NCBI GenBank assembly: GCA_963969345.1
Contig: OZ017768.1
Location: 806,001 to 870,000 of the forward strand
Direction: 5' to 3'
DNA: 64,000 nucleotides
Source of the DNA: Turbatrix aceti
Taxonomy: Eukaryota > Nematoda > Chromadorea > Rhabditida > Panagrolaimidae
Below, in pieces: positions 1 through 10,900 of this stretch. Within the stretch, counting starts at the first letter, position 1. Every line of letters starts with the position of its first letter. The notes beneath the pieces were generated by a model, which saw only the letters and a program-made list of their open reading frames with translations, made no database searches and was not told the origin of the DNA. Position numbers and translations under genes: made by a program.

Positions 1-1258
1 GACTTGCAGATAATGAATGGCATTATGAGAGTAGACACGGAGATTTCCCGTACTACATTACTTAATGATCCAAAAAAAAAGCACAAATCATCCAATTCAG
101 TATAATTGATAATTATACAATTTGCCATAACGATGAGTATTGTGTGAATTGCGTAACACAACACAAAACAGGAAGTCTGGATGAGGAGTGTATTTTCTGC
201 CCTTCGTAGTTGAGGAAAGAAGTTGGGTCCTCTGGTGCACATCTGCCGAAATCGACTGGTCAGACCTGCTAATAAACAGAAGACCGATGCCAGCGTTGTG
301 GTCAACGCGTTGGAAATAACGGCTGACTTCTGCTCAAATACGTCAGCATCAAAGTGTACGACTTGATCGCATGAATGAGACATGTATGCACATATGGCTC
401 CTCCGTAGATTAAGACAAGGGGATAAATAAACATGAAGATTATGTAAGTTGTGGTCGATTTCCTGCTCCATAGAATGTTTAAATGATGCCGCAGTTTTAC
501 TGCTAAATTTCGGTTATGTGAAAATCAAAGAATTAAACGGACGCGCCTGTTTTCAAGGTGGGTTCAGTTTTTTAAACGCATGCATTTTATATTAAAATTT
601 TATTTACTTACAAAACGCATGGAAGAAAGTATTTCTTCTTTTTTGTTTTTGAACAATATCAGATGACTTTTTCTTGCATTTTTTGAAAACTTGCACGGTT
701 TTTTCTTCGATTTTATTCATAAAAAATGCAAAAAATTATTTACTAATATTGTTTGTTAACCAACCCGGGCTCGTGCTTACACAAAGAAGTTTCTAAAAAA
801 TCCACAAAGTTTTAAGGCTACTTACATATCTGCACAATTTTGTAACAAGCAAATTTGGAATCCGTTGCAACAACTTTTTTATACTATTTTTTTATACTAT
901 TATAACAATAATCACACGCACCTGAAAACCTGTTGAACGCCATGAACATAAACCAAATGCCAAGAAAGTAGTCAAAGTGCATCTGCATACTGACACCAAT
1001 TCTATACACAATTGACTTTTCATCTGTCCAAATAGCCATAGTGTAGAATGCAACGAAGACGATGTAGTAAATGCATCCTGAGATAAATACCGCAAAATAA
1101 GATGTTTTCATTGTGCTTCTTGGGGCCAAAATATTTTTTAACATGAACCATAAAGCAATGAACATTACAACAGCGTTAAACACTTTTATGCCAGCGGATG
1201 CACAGAAAAAGAAGTAAGATACCACTTTCATTACAACTGAAAAGTTAAGGTTTATCAT
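1..1258 (-). CDS. Serpentine (7TM) receptor, partial at window edge
   Basis: This is a nematode chemoreceptor-type seven-transmembrane protein. Two segments are supported. The first, 1258 down to 922, starts MINLNFSVVMKVV and carries three hydrophobic segments; it ends at a CAG|GTGCGT donor, phase 1. The second, from about 512 down to base 1, is open throughout. It has an IYPLVLIYGGAICAY segment (TM4), then three more hydrophobic stretches (around LASVFCLLAGL, TSCFVLCYAIHTILIV and STLIMPFIICKS), which completes seven. The exact acceptor near 512 and any small middle exon at 600-700 are uncertain; a GTAAGT donor lies near 611. The 3' end lies outside the window. The family could not be assigned from memory (srv, srsx and srxa are possibilities). 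The protein is presumed to sit in the plasma membrane of sensory neurons. Confidence 0.7.
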
Positions 1259-2724
1259 TTGAAAAAAGTGACACTACTTATGCGCAATACTGCATTGAAA
1301 AGAAGTAATGCAACGTATGCCATGATAGTGTAGGAAGAAGACCAACGCGGTAAATATCACGGCACTGCTTACCAGGAAGTTAGGTACATAGCGCACACAA
1401 TCACACTAAGGACCGAATTATAACTCTAAATGCAGAGATAATCTGAACGCGGTGAACGGTATTTATTTGTCAAAACAAATGACGCCAAAGATGATCCGTT
1501 TAACATGACCCACTCTTTCTTTCCACCACCAGTTGTAGACCTCTGGACTACTAAAAGAAAAACCACCTACCATCTGGGTAATCATAACACGTTGTTTATT
1601 TTTTAGGCGGACGTTAATCGTCATTAGTGTCATTAATTCGTCCAAGCGAACATAAATTATACTAAATATTTACACGCAGACAAAAATATGGTTTAGCCCT
1701 GAAGATCCTTATTATTATGTGTGAATTCAAAGGAACAAATAATATAAAAAACTTTTATAGTCAAAATGTTTTATAATAGTTGCAATTTGCAATATCTCAA
1801 TTATATGAAAATTAACAACGTGAAACAATTAGAATTTGTTTCACACATTTCAGAATGCAAATGTCGTGAACGTATGAGTCACTTTTCCGAGTTTTTTCTC
1901 GTTTTGAAAATCATACGGTATAAACAGTTTTGCACAATTAAAAAAACAACGAACGAAACATAGTTTATTATTTTTTATTATGTACACAAAGTATGTAAAT
2001 GGCAATAAGAACGCACAAAAAACTACAAAAAATCGTTATGACAAAGAACATGACGAAAACTACAAATCTCGAGCGCTGTAAACAACTGATTTTTTATAAA
2101 CAAAAAAAACACATATAAAAATTTATGTAAAAAATTAGTATAAATGATTTCTGTAACATGGCTAATTTTTTTTTAACGTTGTAGATGTTTGCAACGTTGT
2201 AGATGTACTATTTAAAAATGTAAAACGTAATTAGAATTATATTTCTGTCATGTTTTTTTATGATTTAGTTTTTTGCATACAAAAAATATGTTGTTTCGAG
2301 TATTTTATCTCGGTCTGCAAATGATATAGTAACACGAGAACTCTCAATGTCCACACGGATACTCCCGTTTTTTATTTGTAAGACTTGGAGACAAGAACTG
2401 TTTTCATCTCTAAAATCAACGACTTTTGTTCCGCAACCAGCAGTCAATTGAATCGCACCGCAGATATAAGTCACCCGTATGAGATATTTATAAATGTTTT
2501 TTATGTTTTATTTTTTAGATGTCAGTATCCGTAATACCCTGACGATCCAATCCACTACCGCTAATATCGGCGGCAAACGCGTTTTATTTTATATTTTCCA
2601 CACCATTTTGTGTACTTTGTCATTAAAATATAAAAAACATTTAAAAATGTCACGTTTTTTTGCTAAGTTATAAACAGTATGAATAGAATAAGTTTTTACT
2701 GTTTTAAAAAAAGCGAGCTGTAAT
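1259..2724. other. AT-rich intergenic stretch
   Basis: No gene is supported here. Open frames at 1463-1645, 1766-1963 and 2265-2474 are short, have no recognisable domain and lie in low-complexity AT sequence. The 5' flank of the minus-strand receptor is in the first few hundred bases. Confidence 0.5.
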
Positions 2725-3003
2725 CAGACATGAAAACGGGCTTAATTTTTAGGCCCAGGCCCGAAATTATCCGTTTTGTTTTTTTTTTCAAATTTTTATC
2801 AAAAAAAGCAACCAATCGTTATATAAATTACATAAATTACTGGCGTTTACTCAAAATACCATGTTTTTTATCCGTAGAGACAAAATTTTGTTAAAATTAA
2901 ACAAAATATTGTTCATTTTTCTTATTTTTTACATTATTGATTAAATACCGGGCCGAAACGGGCTTTTCCGGGCCGGGCCGGAGTTCGGCCATTTTTATGT
3001 CTG
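2725..3003. mobile_element. Small inverted-repeat DNA element with 8-bp target duplication (hAT-like MITE)
   Basis: The element begins CAGACATGAAAACGG and ends with the inverted counterpart CCATTTTTATGTCTG. It is flanked on both sides by GCTGTAAT (2717-2724 and 3004-3011), a perfect 8-bp target-site duplication. The inner ends are rich in GGGCC runs, while the middle is AT-rich and encodes nothing. An 8-bp duplication with termini starting CAG is what hAT-superfamily transposons leave. At 279 bp the element is non-autonomous. Confidence 0.78.
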
Positions 3004-3228
3004 GCTGTAATAACGTTAGTGCATCCTGTATTTACAAGATCTGACTATCACTAAAATTTAGCAATATTTTTTTTCAATGTCGTCAATGCTAACAAAAAAA
3101 TATTAACATACGAATAATGCCAGGTGTCTAAGTCTGAGGATATAACAACCCCCTCAAGGAAACAAAGTTTTGCTATGTTTTTGACATTTCTTATATTATT
3201 GCTCGCCAAGTAAAGGTAAACACCTGCA

Positions 3229-4469
3229 ATGTCAAATATTTCTATCAATTCTACCCCCATGAATGACGGCTGTGGTTTTGCAGAACCTTTTGAGTTTCCT
3301 GAAAACTTTGCTCCTGAGTTATACAGTTATATTGAAAACAGAGATAAAATCATAAAATTGTTTTACACATTTCTGCTGACAATTATTTCACTTCTCATCG
3401 TCGCATCTGTGATTCGATTAATTCTCAAACCCGCAGTTCGAAAATCTTACCAATCATTGTTGTTTTATGTTACATTGTTGCAGTTATCTATTTTGAACGT
3501 TGGAATGCTCTTGTATGAAGTTTTTGACGTCATCAACAACAACTATTTACACTTAGGTTTCGTTGGCCCTGCTACGCATTTTCGATTCTTCTTGCGAACG
3601 CTGTACTTTGGCAGCCTATTTATTCTAAGCATTCAACGACTGTTTTTTATTTCAGTCTCACCGAGAACGTTTTACAAAATTTTTTCGAAACGAAAGTTGC
3701 TTTTCTATAATTTCTCATTGTTATTTCTCGGTGTCATGTTTTCGTATCTACCCAGACCCTCATTTTTGGACGAAGATATCCAACTTCAGTCAAACTCAGT
3801 TGTGGTTGTTGTTTTGAAATTTTATCATTGGGCAAGTCAAAAAATTTATTATTTGATACGTATTAAGAACGTATTAAAAAACTTATTTTTAGATAGATAT
3901 AAATGGTTCAAAAATTGCGTTTCCCTGTTGCATGTTGTGCTACGCTTTGTTATTTTTGGTCCTCCGATTTGATCTAAAATACAGAATTTGCCGACTAGTA
4001 CTTTTACGCACGCTTACACTAGAACCAAATTACGTCAAACCCACTGCAGCAAAGTACGACTTGCTTATAATTGGCCAGGGCGTTCTCATGGGCTTGTTTT
4101 ATGTTTTTGACCGTGTTGCTGCAAAATTTTTATCGGAAGAGTTGACTTTATATTTCTTAATGTATTATGGATGTCTTGATTATGAAATTGTAAGAACTCT
4201 AAAATACACAACTTTTTGGTTTCGGTAATAATTTTTTTATAATGATGCTTTCTTTCAAATTAATAGTTTTCAGGTTTTTTTATACAGTTCAATATTTGTA
4301 CCTACCAATCAGCCTGCTTGTCTTCAGCAAAGCTGTGCGTAAAATTTTTTTTCAAATGTTGTGCATACGCGTTCCCAAACCAGAGCTCGAAAAGAAACAG
4401 GCTGTGCTTTCTCGACCTGCTTATACACAACGACAACGAATGGTCACAAGAATTGCATGGATCGGATAA
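3229..4469 (+). CDS. Serpentine (7TM) receptor, intact, three exons
   Basis: A nematode chemoreceptor-like membrane protein of 365 aa. Exons are 3229-3798, 3893-4224 and 4274-4469; the joins keep phase (0, then 2). The N-terminal segment has N-x-S/T sites and is followed by hydrophobic helices from about residue 45 onward (FLLTIISLLIVASVIRLIL, then a second helix near QLSILNVGMLL). Later segments include MLCYALLFLVLRFDL and the C-terminal YLYLPISLLVFSKAVRK, which ends in a basic cytoplasmic tail. A broken paralog lies at 5104-5619 on the other strand. A LINE fragment begins 12 bases after the stop codon, so the 3' UTR is interrupted. I do not recognise the exact receptor family. Confidence 0.72.
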
Positions 4470-4481
4470 AGCGGATTGTAT

Positions 4482-4951
4482 TTATTTATTTATATTTATT
4501 TATTTATTTCACCATTACTCAGTGGTTAGTTATCATTAGACCAGATGTTAGGAGGCACAAATGATGTCCACGTAGGTGTAAATGTCTCGATTCGTTTTGG
4601 GCGCGATTTCTTCTTCCCATCGTTGCTGTGGTCTGGTTTTCGTCTTGTTGAACACCGAGTTGAGCGAATCGACCCAGCGTAAAGTGGAGGGAGAGCTCGA
4701 AATCGTCCTCGATGTCCTTGAGGAGAAGTCCGGAGGAGATAGGTCGCTGATCCCGCCATTTCTGTACCATCCACTGCGTCTTCTTGACGTTGACTTCCAG
4801 TCCGACGTCCTTGCAGATGATGGCCATATCCGACAGCATTTCCTGAAGTTCTTCGCCAGTGTGGGAGAAAAGAACGACGTCGTCAGCGTTTTGCGAATGG
4901 CCTCTTCAAAATCCGTCAGCAGTGAGCGTGCGTTGATGGTACGGATTGTAT
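4482..4951 (-). mobile_element. 5'-truncated non-LTR retrotransposon (family A), longest copy
   Basis: On the minus strand this is the 3' end of a LINE. One frame has NADDVVLFSHTGEEL, the A/F-x-DD catalytic motif of reverse transcriptase, followed by EVNVKKTQWM. Another frame has PQQRWEEEI, the usual RPPxRW-type C-terminal motif. The frames disagree, so it is dead. The 3' end is a (TAAA)n tail, as in RTE-type elements. An 11-bp target duplication, GCGGATTGTAT, flanks it at 4471-4481 and 4952-4962. Shorter copies lie at 16233, 16446, 29698, 50163 and 59132. Confidence 0.85.
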
Positions 4952-5103
4952 GCGGATTGTATGTTAGCATCCTTTGTCATCATTTTGATGCAAACGCAAC
5001 GACAACTTTTTTAACTTTCATTTAATTTTTTTGTTTAAATATTTATTTACTTCACAAATGCAATAAAAGTAATGAGGATGAAAAATGTTTATTCATGAAA
5101 AAC

Positions 5104-5619
5104 TCAACACTTTTTTTGGTCAAACATAACAATGCCAGATTTTGAACAACTTAAAAAAATTCGGTCCGTCAACAGAATCTTTTTAATAACGCCGAACTTG
5201 ACCCAGGCAATGACGAGGTAGCGCTTCCTGCAGAGAATCTTGTTTAGCAATTGCAATGTAATGACATCAAATACATCGTACCCTAGCAAAGCAATATTAA
5301 AAACAGACAATTGAAAAAGTGAAATGTTAAGAAACAATGCAGAGTAAAATTTTCGAACATCAGGTTTAAGAATTACACGAACAACTGAAGTTGTGACCAC
5401 CACTGAAATAATTGTTAGCAAATTTGGAAAAAAACACGCCATATCAATTTCTCTGTTGCTGGTGTAACTGTATAAATCAGGGAAAACACTTTTTGGATCA
5501 ATTTCTGGATGCAGTTGATCTTGTTCCTCACAGCCGAAATAGAAGAGGGAAAACTCAAAATTATCTACGCTATCTTTGTCCAAATTATCGTAAGTAGAAC
5601 TCATCGAGATATTTTCCAT
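5104..5619 (-). pseudogene. Broken serpentine receptor paralog
   Basis: The 171-residue frame resembles the N-terminus of the intact receptor at 3229-4469. Both share the pattern PxLYSYxxNRxxD, LLTIIS, SVxRxILKPxVRKxY and a YDVFDVI helix end. After that helix the frame jumps to LLNKILCRKRYLVIAW, which corresponds to sequence far downstream in the intact gene, so TM3 and its flanks are missing. The frame then stops. No downstream exons were found on the minus strand. It may be a deletion pseudogene, or a gene fragment left after an inverted duplication with the 3229 locus. Confidence 0.6.
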
Positions 5620-6071
5620 TACTAACAGCTACGACAGTTGTAAAATAAACTAACAAGATATGTCAAAAAAACTGTTTTACCAGGTTTTTCGGAAACGCCC
5701 GATTGGTTGAATACAAATTTTTATTCCTATTTTCATCTGCTACAGCAAAAAATATTCTGTTTTTTTGCTTTATTCATTTACACTCCTTCTCAATGGTTAA
5801 AAAAACCGCCAGAAACATATAGACATACGTAGTGAGTCATGTTCCAATCGTGGGTTTTCAGCAGGTTGACAGCTTGACAGCGGACATTAAAGTCGGAAAG
5901 TCGTCTTCGCACTGAAGAATGCCATTCCATGGGACGGTTACCTCTGTCGATGGATGTCGACGCGGATTTCAGTGTCGGGGAGTCGAGAAGTCCTGGAGGC
6001 CTGCTGCGCTACTGCCTCAGAGTGCGCAGCTCGCGTTAGGGAGGAATAGTTTGTGGCTAGAGCGAAGAAAT
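5620..6071. other. Intergenic spacer
   Basis: The first part is AT-rich. From about 5830 to 6050 the base composition becomes balanced and resembles degraded retrotransposon sequence leading into the family B LINE end, but no intact frame is visible. Confidence 0.35.
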
Positions 6072-6340
6072 AGTCTTTACTTTACTTTATTACTCTTACT
6101 CGTGCATAATAACTTATGACAAAATTAGAGAGACATGATGAGTACCGAGATTCCTCGAAGAGGGCGCCGTCAATCGTGGCTACCTGCGCCACATCGCAGT
6201 CCTTAGCAGGAGCGTTCTGGAAGGCCGCAAAGTCGCCGTTCCATCGCCTCGGAAGGTGGCCTGGCGGACGCTTGTTCTTTGGCGCGGTCGGAGGCACTGG
6301 CTGGTCTTGCGGCTTCCAGTGGCTTAGGCGGGTTTCCCAG
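6072..6340 (-). mobile_element. 5'-truncated non-LTR retrotransposon 3' end (family B)
   Basis: The minus-strand frame reads WETRLSHWKPQDQP, then RPPGHLPRRWNGDFAAFQN, the RPPxRW-type C-terminal motif of LINE proteins. It ends in an AGTAAAGTAAAG-type tail. Close copies lie at 29660-30198 and 60858-60963. It is a separate family from A, because both its C-terminus and its tail repeat differ. Confidence 0.72.
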
Positions 6341-6882
6341 TTGTCCGTTACTGGAAACACTGGGCCTTTGCTATTTCTTGCTCTGTAAAAAACCATTTTT
6401 TTTCAATTAAGCCTACAAAATATTTAATTGCAATTTTGCAATGTAAGGGTCAATTTACGAAAGTTTACACAATTTATATTTAAAGACTAGACTCTCTATT
6501 TTGAAAACGCAAACGTATTTTCAATGTCGCTGACAAATAACGGATCATGTTTTGTCACTATCACATTTTCGGCAAACAGTTGACAATAAGACAAATCGCG
6601 AAGTTAAGTGATAAATGTTATATTAATTATTAAAAAAAGAACACTTTAACAGTTTACACATGCAATCGTAACGTAAAGATCGCATGAGCAGGCATCAGAA
6701 AGGTCAATACAAACATCACATCAAATCAGCCTTTAGACGTCAGACAAGTAAAGTTTTTTTGGTCTGTTTACGAGACAAACGGGACATGACTTTGATTTAT
6801 TCTGCGAAGATGCAACCGCATTTTTTCCCGTCGTACACAAACCCGTAAACGTATACGTAAATGATGCGTTGGCCAAATAATG
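6341..6882. other. Intergenic spacer
   Basis: AT-rich sequence without a supportable gene. The last eight bases, 6875-6882 (AAATAATG), are the left target duplication of the next element. Confidence 0.4.
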
Positions 6883-7943
6883 GGGTCTACTATACTTCAG
6901 CCCCCCATCGATTGCAACAACGCCGCCTTGGGTTTTTTTAGAGCACAGCCCCCCATAGGAGTTTGATTATCCGTATGGAATAGCCCCCCATCTCATTTTT
7001 TGCACGCAGGAGTTTGATTATACATACAGAAGGGCCCCCCAGGTGTTTTGGTGTGGAGGTGTTTGAAAATTTGTATGAACTGCTTCCCATAGGAGTTTGA
7101 TTATCCGTATGGAATAGCCCCCCACTTCATTTTTTGCACGCAAGCATTTGATTATACATGGGTGTTGGGGGGCTATTGTATAGCTATAACAACCCTCAAA
7201 TTTGCAAAATTTTATCCCTGAATTTTTGTGTAAAAATTTGTATTCGTTAGACAGTCGTTGTTTTTGTTTCCTCTCTGTCGTCGATGCGGTAAAACCATGA
7301 GACTGTACAAAAATTCGTCTGCTGCGAATAGCTGCTGGGTATGTTTTTTGTGTTTATGGAAATTATGGGGGGCCAATGTAGCGCTACAACAGTCCCCCAT
7401 TTGATGTGGGGGCCTGTTGTAGCGCTACAATGGCCCCCCACGTTGTATTTGAGAATATTTGTCTAAAAATGCTTTCTGGGTGGAAAAAACTATTACGGTA
7501 TAATATTTTGTCTTGGAACAAGACCTAAAATTATGGGGGGCTGTTGTAGCGCTACAACAGTCCCCCATTTGATGTGGGGGTCTGTTGTAGCGCTACAACA
7601 GTCCCCCATTTAATCTGGGGGACTGTTATAGCGCTACAACAGCCCCCCATATTTGAAAATTTGAATGAAAATGATTCGTATGGGGGGCTGTATTCTAAAA
7701 TATCCCGTGGGCTTATTTTTCAACGTGATGGGGGCTCAAAGTATAGTAGCGCCACGGCCATGTGGAACGACCCCCCATTTTCTCCTTAAACACGATTTCC
7801 GTATGAAAAAGCCCCCCACAGATGGGGGGCTCTATCATACGGATTTCCGAACTCATGTCGTCATTGATTTAAGGTGAAATGGGGGGCCAAAGTCCGAGCA
7901 TGGGGGGTCAAAAGTCAGTGGGGGGCTGAAGTATAGTAGACCC
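6883..7943. mobile_element. 1,061-bp non-autonomous DNA element with 25-bp inverted ends and 8-bp target duplication
   Basis: The left end starts GGGTCTACTATACTTCAG and continues with CCCCCCA. The right end is the exact reverse complement (7919-7943), giving a perfect 25-bp terminal inverted repeat. Outside it, AAATAATG occurs at 6875-6882 and 7944-7951, an 8-bp target duplication. The interior is a patchwork of CCCCCCAT or ATGGGGGG boxes and palindromes centred on TAGCGCTA. No transposase frame exists. The duplication length fits hAT-like or P-like transposition, but the termini are not a family I recognise. Confidence 0.82.
7365..7650. repeat. Array of five near-identical 36-37-bp palindromes
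   Basis: Five units lie at about 7365-7400, 7406-7440, 7533-7568, 7573-7609 and 7615-7650. Each has ATGGGGGRC, a TGTTGTAGCGCTACAACA core and GYCCCCCAT, so each could fold into a hairpin. The units sit inside the inverted-end element and probably expanded within it. Confidence 0.8.
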
Positions 7944-7951
7944 AAATAATG

Positions 7952-10900
7952 TTTAGGGGTACTTTTGTTTTAATTTTCCAACTTTTAATTGTTTTCTTTT
8001 TTTTAATGATGCATTTTTTGTTATCATTTGTAATATTTAAAAATCAATAAATCATTTTTTATATTAAAAATTTTTGTATCGTTACAAAATGCTTATTAAG
8101 AAAGAAGTTAAAATGTAACGATATAGTTTATATTTGACAACTAATTTTTGTTTATTTCTGGAAAATAAACAACTACAAAAAGTCTATCCAAAAATAGAGC
8201 ATCCCCATTTCCGATTTTTTTTACTTTCCAATGCTACCCCTGAGAATATTGCAATTGTCATGTCATGTTTCAACTTCATTTTTTTTCTCAACGAAATTTT
8301 TTTCTCGAAAAACTTTGACCCAGAGCAAACTTGACTTGCGATGCCAAAAAATCGTGGCAGCGGAAGAAAAAAAGGGAAGCGTAGTGCGTTTGGGAGCAAT
8401 TTATTGTCCCTACGCAGATGACTCCCTCGGGGCAAGCGCCTCGCTCCGATAGATACACCCAGACTGTGGAGGGGTCAGCAGGGCGCCAGAAAAGGCACTG
8501 AAGACGGCAGTGACCAACGCTAACTTGTTTTGGTCCTGATGGAGCTCGGCTGTTGGGGAGACGAGTTGGTTGGGAAATGAATTGCTGGAGAACACGCGAT
8601 TTAGCTATTTTTGGGATGTAGAACATTTTTGTAACTTCTTACTATATTAAAAAAAGAGATATCAAGACAGTATTTTAAAAATGTTGCGGACCACAATTTT
8701 TTGATATATAATTATGATGATACGGATTTTCCAGTTGAAAAAATATTTCTAATACTTTGTTTATTTCCCTTTTATTTACTGTGTTCAACTTTGTAACAAA
8801 AGCAACAGCCCTTTCGTTCCGCTGGGCACGCCGCCACCACCCGTGATGGTCAGTCAAGGAGCCGTCCAGCTAGCAGCCCTTGGCCAGCGGACATCCGGTC
8901 AGCGGCGTTTGGGGCGTTCTCACCACCCCAACCGGCGCTTACGAGGCTCTAATCATGCCACCATGTCCAAAAACACAAATTCTTACACTCTTGCACTTTT
9001 TGACCATACGCACGCGCTTTTTCGCCGGCTAATTCAATCTTTTGTCCTCATTCAGAGCTTTCTTCCATTCTCCCGCATGCCTTGGTGCCGGCGTTGCACG
9101 CTGTCGTCTGTATAGATATGTATCATTGTACCTCATACAACTGTGGCATTTCATGACACATTTTTTACCTGTTATTAGTTTATAAACAAATCGTTTGATA
9201 AAATTTTGTCTTTCAAAAAATCTTATTTAGTATTTGACTAATTGACCGAATTAAAAAAAACAAAAATCGAGGCAAAACATTTTTTTTTTTAAAGTTTGTA
9301 GGGTTAACATTTTTTTATTTTTGTTGAATTCATTATTTTTTTATCAACGGTGGTCGGGACGGGACATCCAGTTTGTTTCTATATCGAAATTCTCAAATTG
9401 AAACATTGACTTTATTTTGAACATTTATTTTTTTGTCAGACACCTGACTATTTATAAGCTTTTTTAAAACCTGCAAGTGTGTTCTAGGATTTCTTATTTT
9501 TTTGAAACAATCAATTAACTAGTTTTTTAGTACAAACTCAGTATTGAATAAACTATTTATTTATAAATATTTAGAAGGTGAATACATTATCCGCATTGCA
9601 GTTTTGTACATACTCCCACAATGTTTTTGCATTCCCCAGTTATTTGCCAAGAGCGCATCTTTTCCAAAGCAAGCGAGCTATTATATATACCTACATATCA
9701 TGATTCTACTGAACGCGACAAAACAAGCCCCCTGACATTTTTGAATTATTATACGGGCACGCCGGTGTGTCTTGCTGCAGCTGCACTCGACCACGGCCCG
9801 GTAGCGTCAAATTACTCTGTTCAGGCCATGTGCCCTTCTGCGGTTTTGATGTCCTGTTTCCTGTTTGACATTCCGGAGGGCGTCTCACTTGTTCTGCCTG
9901 GGAGAGTTGACTTTGTTGAGGAATCCTGGCGCTGGAAGGCAGTGGCGGGGTAGCGTCTCTCTGTCAACTACTTTGTCTACCAGTAGGTTCTGACCAATGA
10001 ATATCTATCTTGGCGACAAGACAACTGCAAACAGAAGAGCGTTTTTCATGCATTTTTGAATTTCAAAAGTTGCATAACAGTTTTTTTGTCGTTTTGTTTT
10101 GAATTCGTTTGCTGTAAATTTATTTGAACCTTATTTTTGCCCCTTGTATTACGATACAGATATTTGTGTCAAACTAATTTGAACTCGCTGATTAATATTT
10201 TCAAATACATTGTAAAACATGGTAAAAATATAAGGTATTTTGCACGAATTAAATGTTCTAAAAAATAATAATAAAATTTGAACAGGAAATTGAACATATA
10301 ATCTTACAGTTATGATAAATGTACACATTAATACTTTTATGTTTATAATCATTTGTTTTATGAAATGTTTTACGTACCAGTTAGCAAAACACAAAAAAAC
10401 TGTTTTTTTTCTTTTGCGTGCAGCAGACACCTATGTATTCAAGAAGAATCACAGTTGAAGAGCTGTAATATCAGACGACCGCGATTGCTGCTGATTTGTT
10501 TTCAAAAAATGTTTTATAATAGAATTTTTATTGAAGTTTTCTCACAGTTTTATGTTTTTTGAATTGTATGCAAGTTTTGTTTGTGGAGTACTGACGCGTC
10601 AGTGATGTAAATTGTAATCATTGCGTATTGATTCTGATTTGGACGCCTAAACAGAAGTTAACTTGGGTAAAAACCAATGAAAGGGAGCACGCGTTAAAAT
10701 GGCTTCAGGTAAAATCAAGCGATGAAATTAACCCGTAGGCGGTGAACAAAAAAAAGACAACGGGTAGAACGGGGTAGTTTCACTATAAATGCTGATTGAC
10801 TACTTCTGGTTTACTAGACGACATGTTAATCGAGTGTCTTGCTGCAGTCTTTTTGACCTAACAGTTTTACAAAAGATAAATATTGGCAACCAATATTTGT

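Noticed and set aside
4582..5025. 147-codon plus-strand frame
   Set aside because: It is antisense to the LINE reverse transcriptase fragment.
7365..7650. CRISPR-like regular repeats
   Set aside because: Units are palindromes without unique spacers, and the genome is eukaryotic.
7212..7877. Frames such as MGGHCSATTGPH and MGVCCSATTVPH
   Set aside because: They are translations of the palindromic G6/C6 repeats inside the transposable element.
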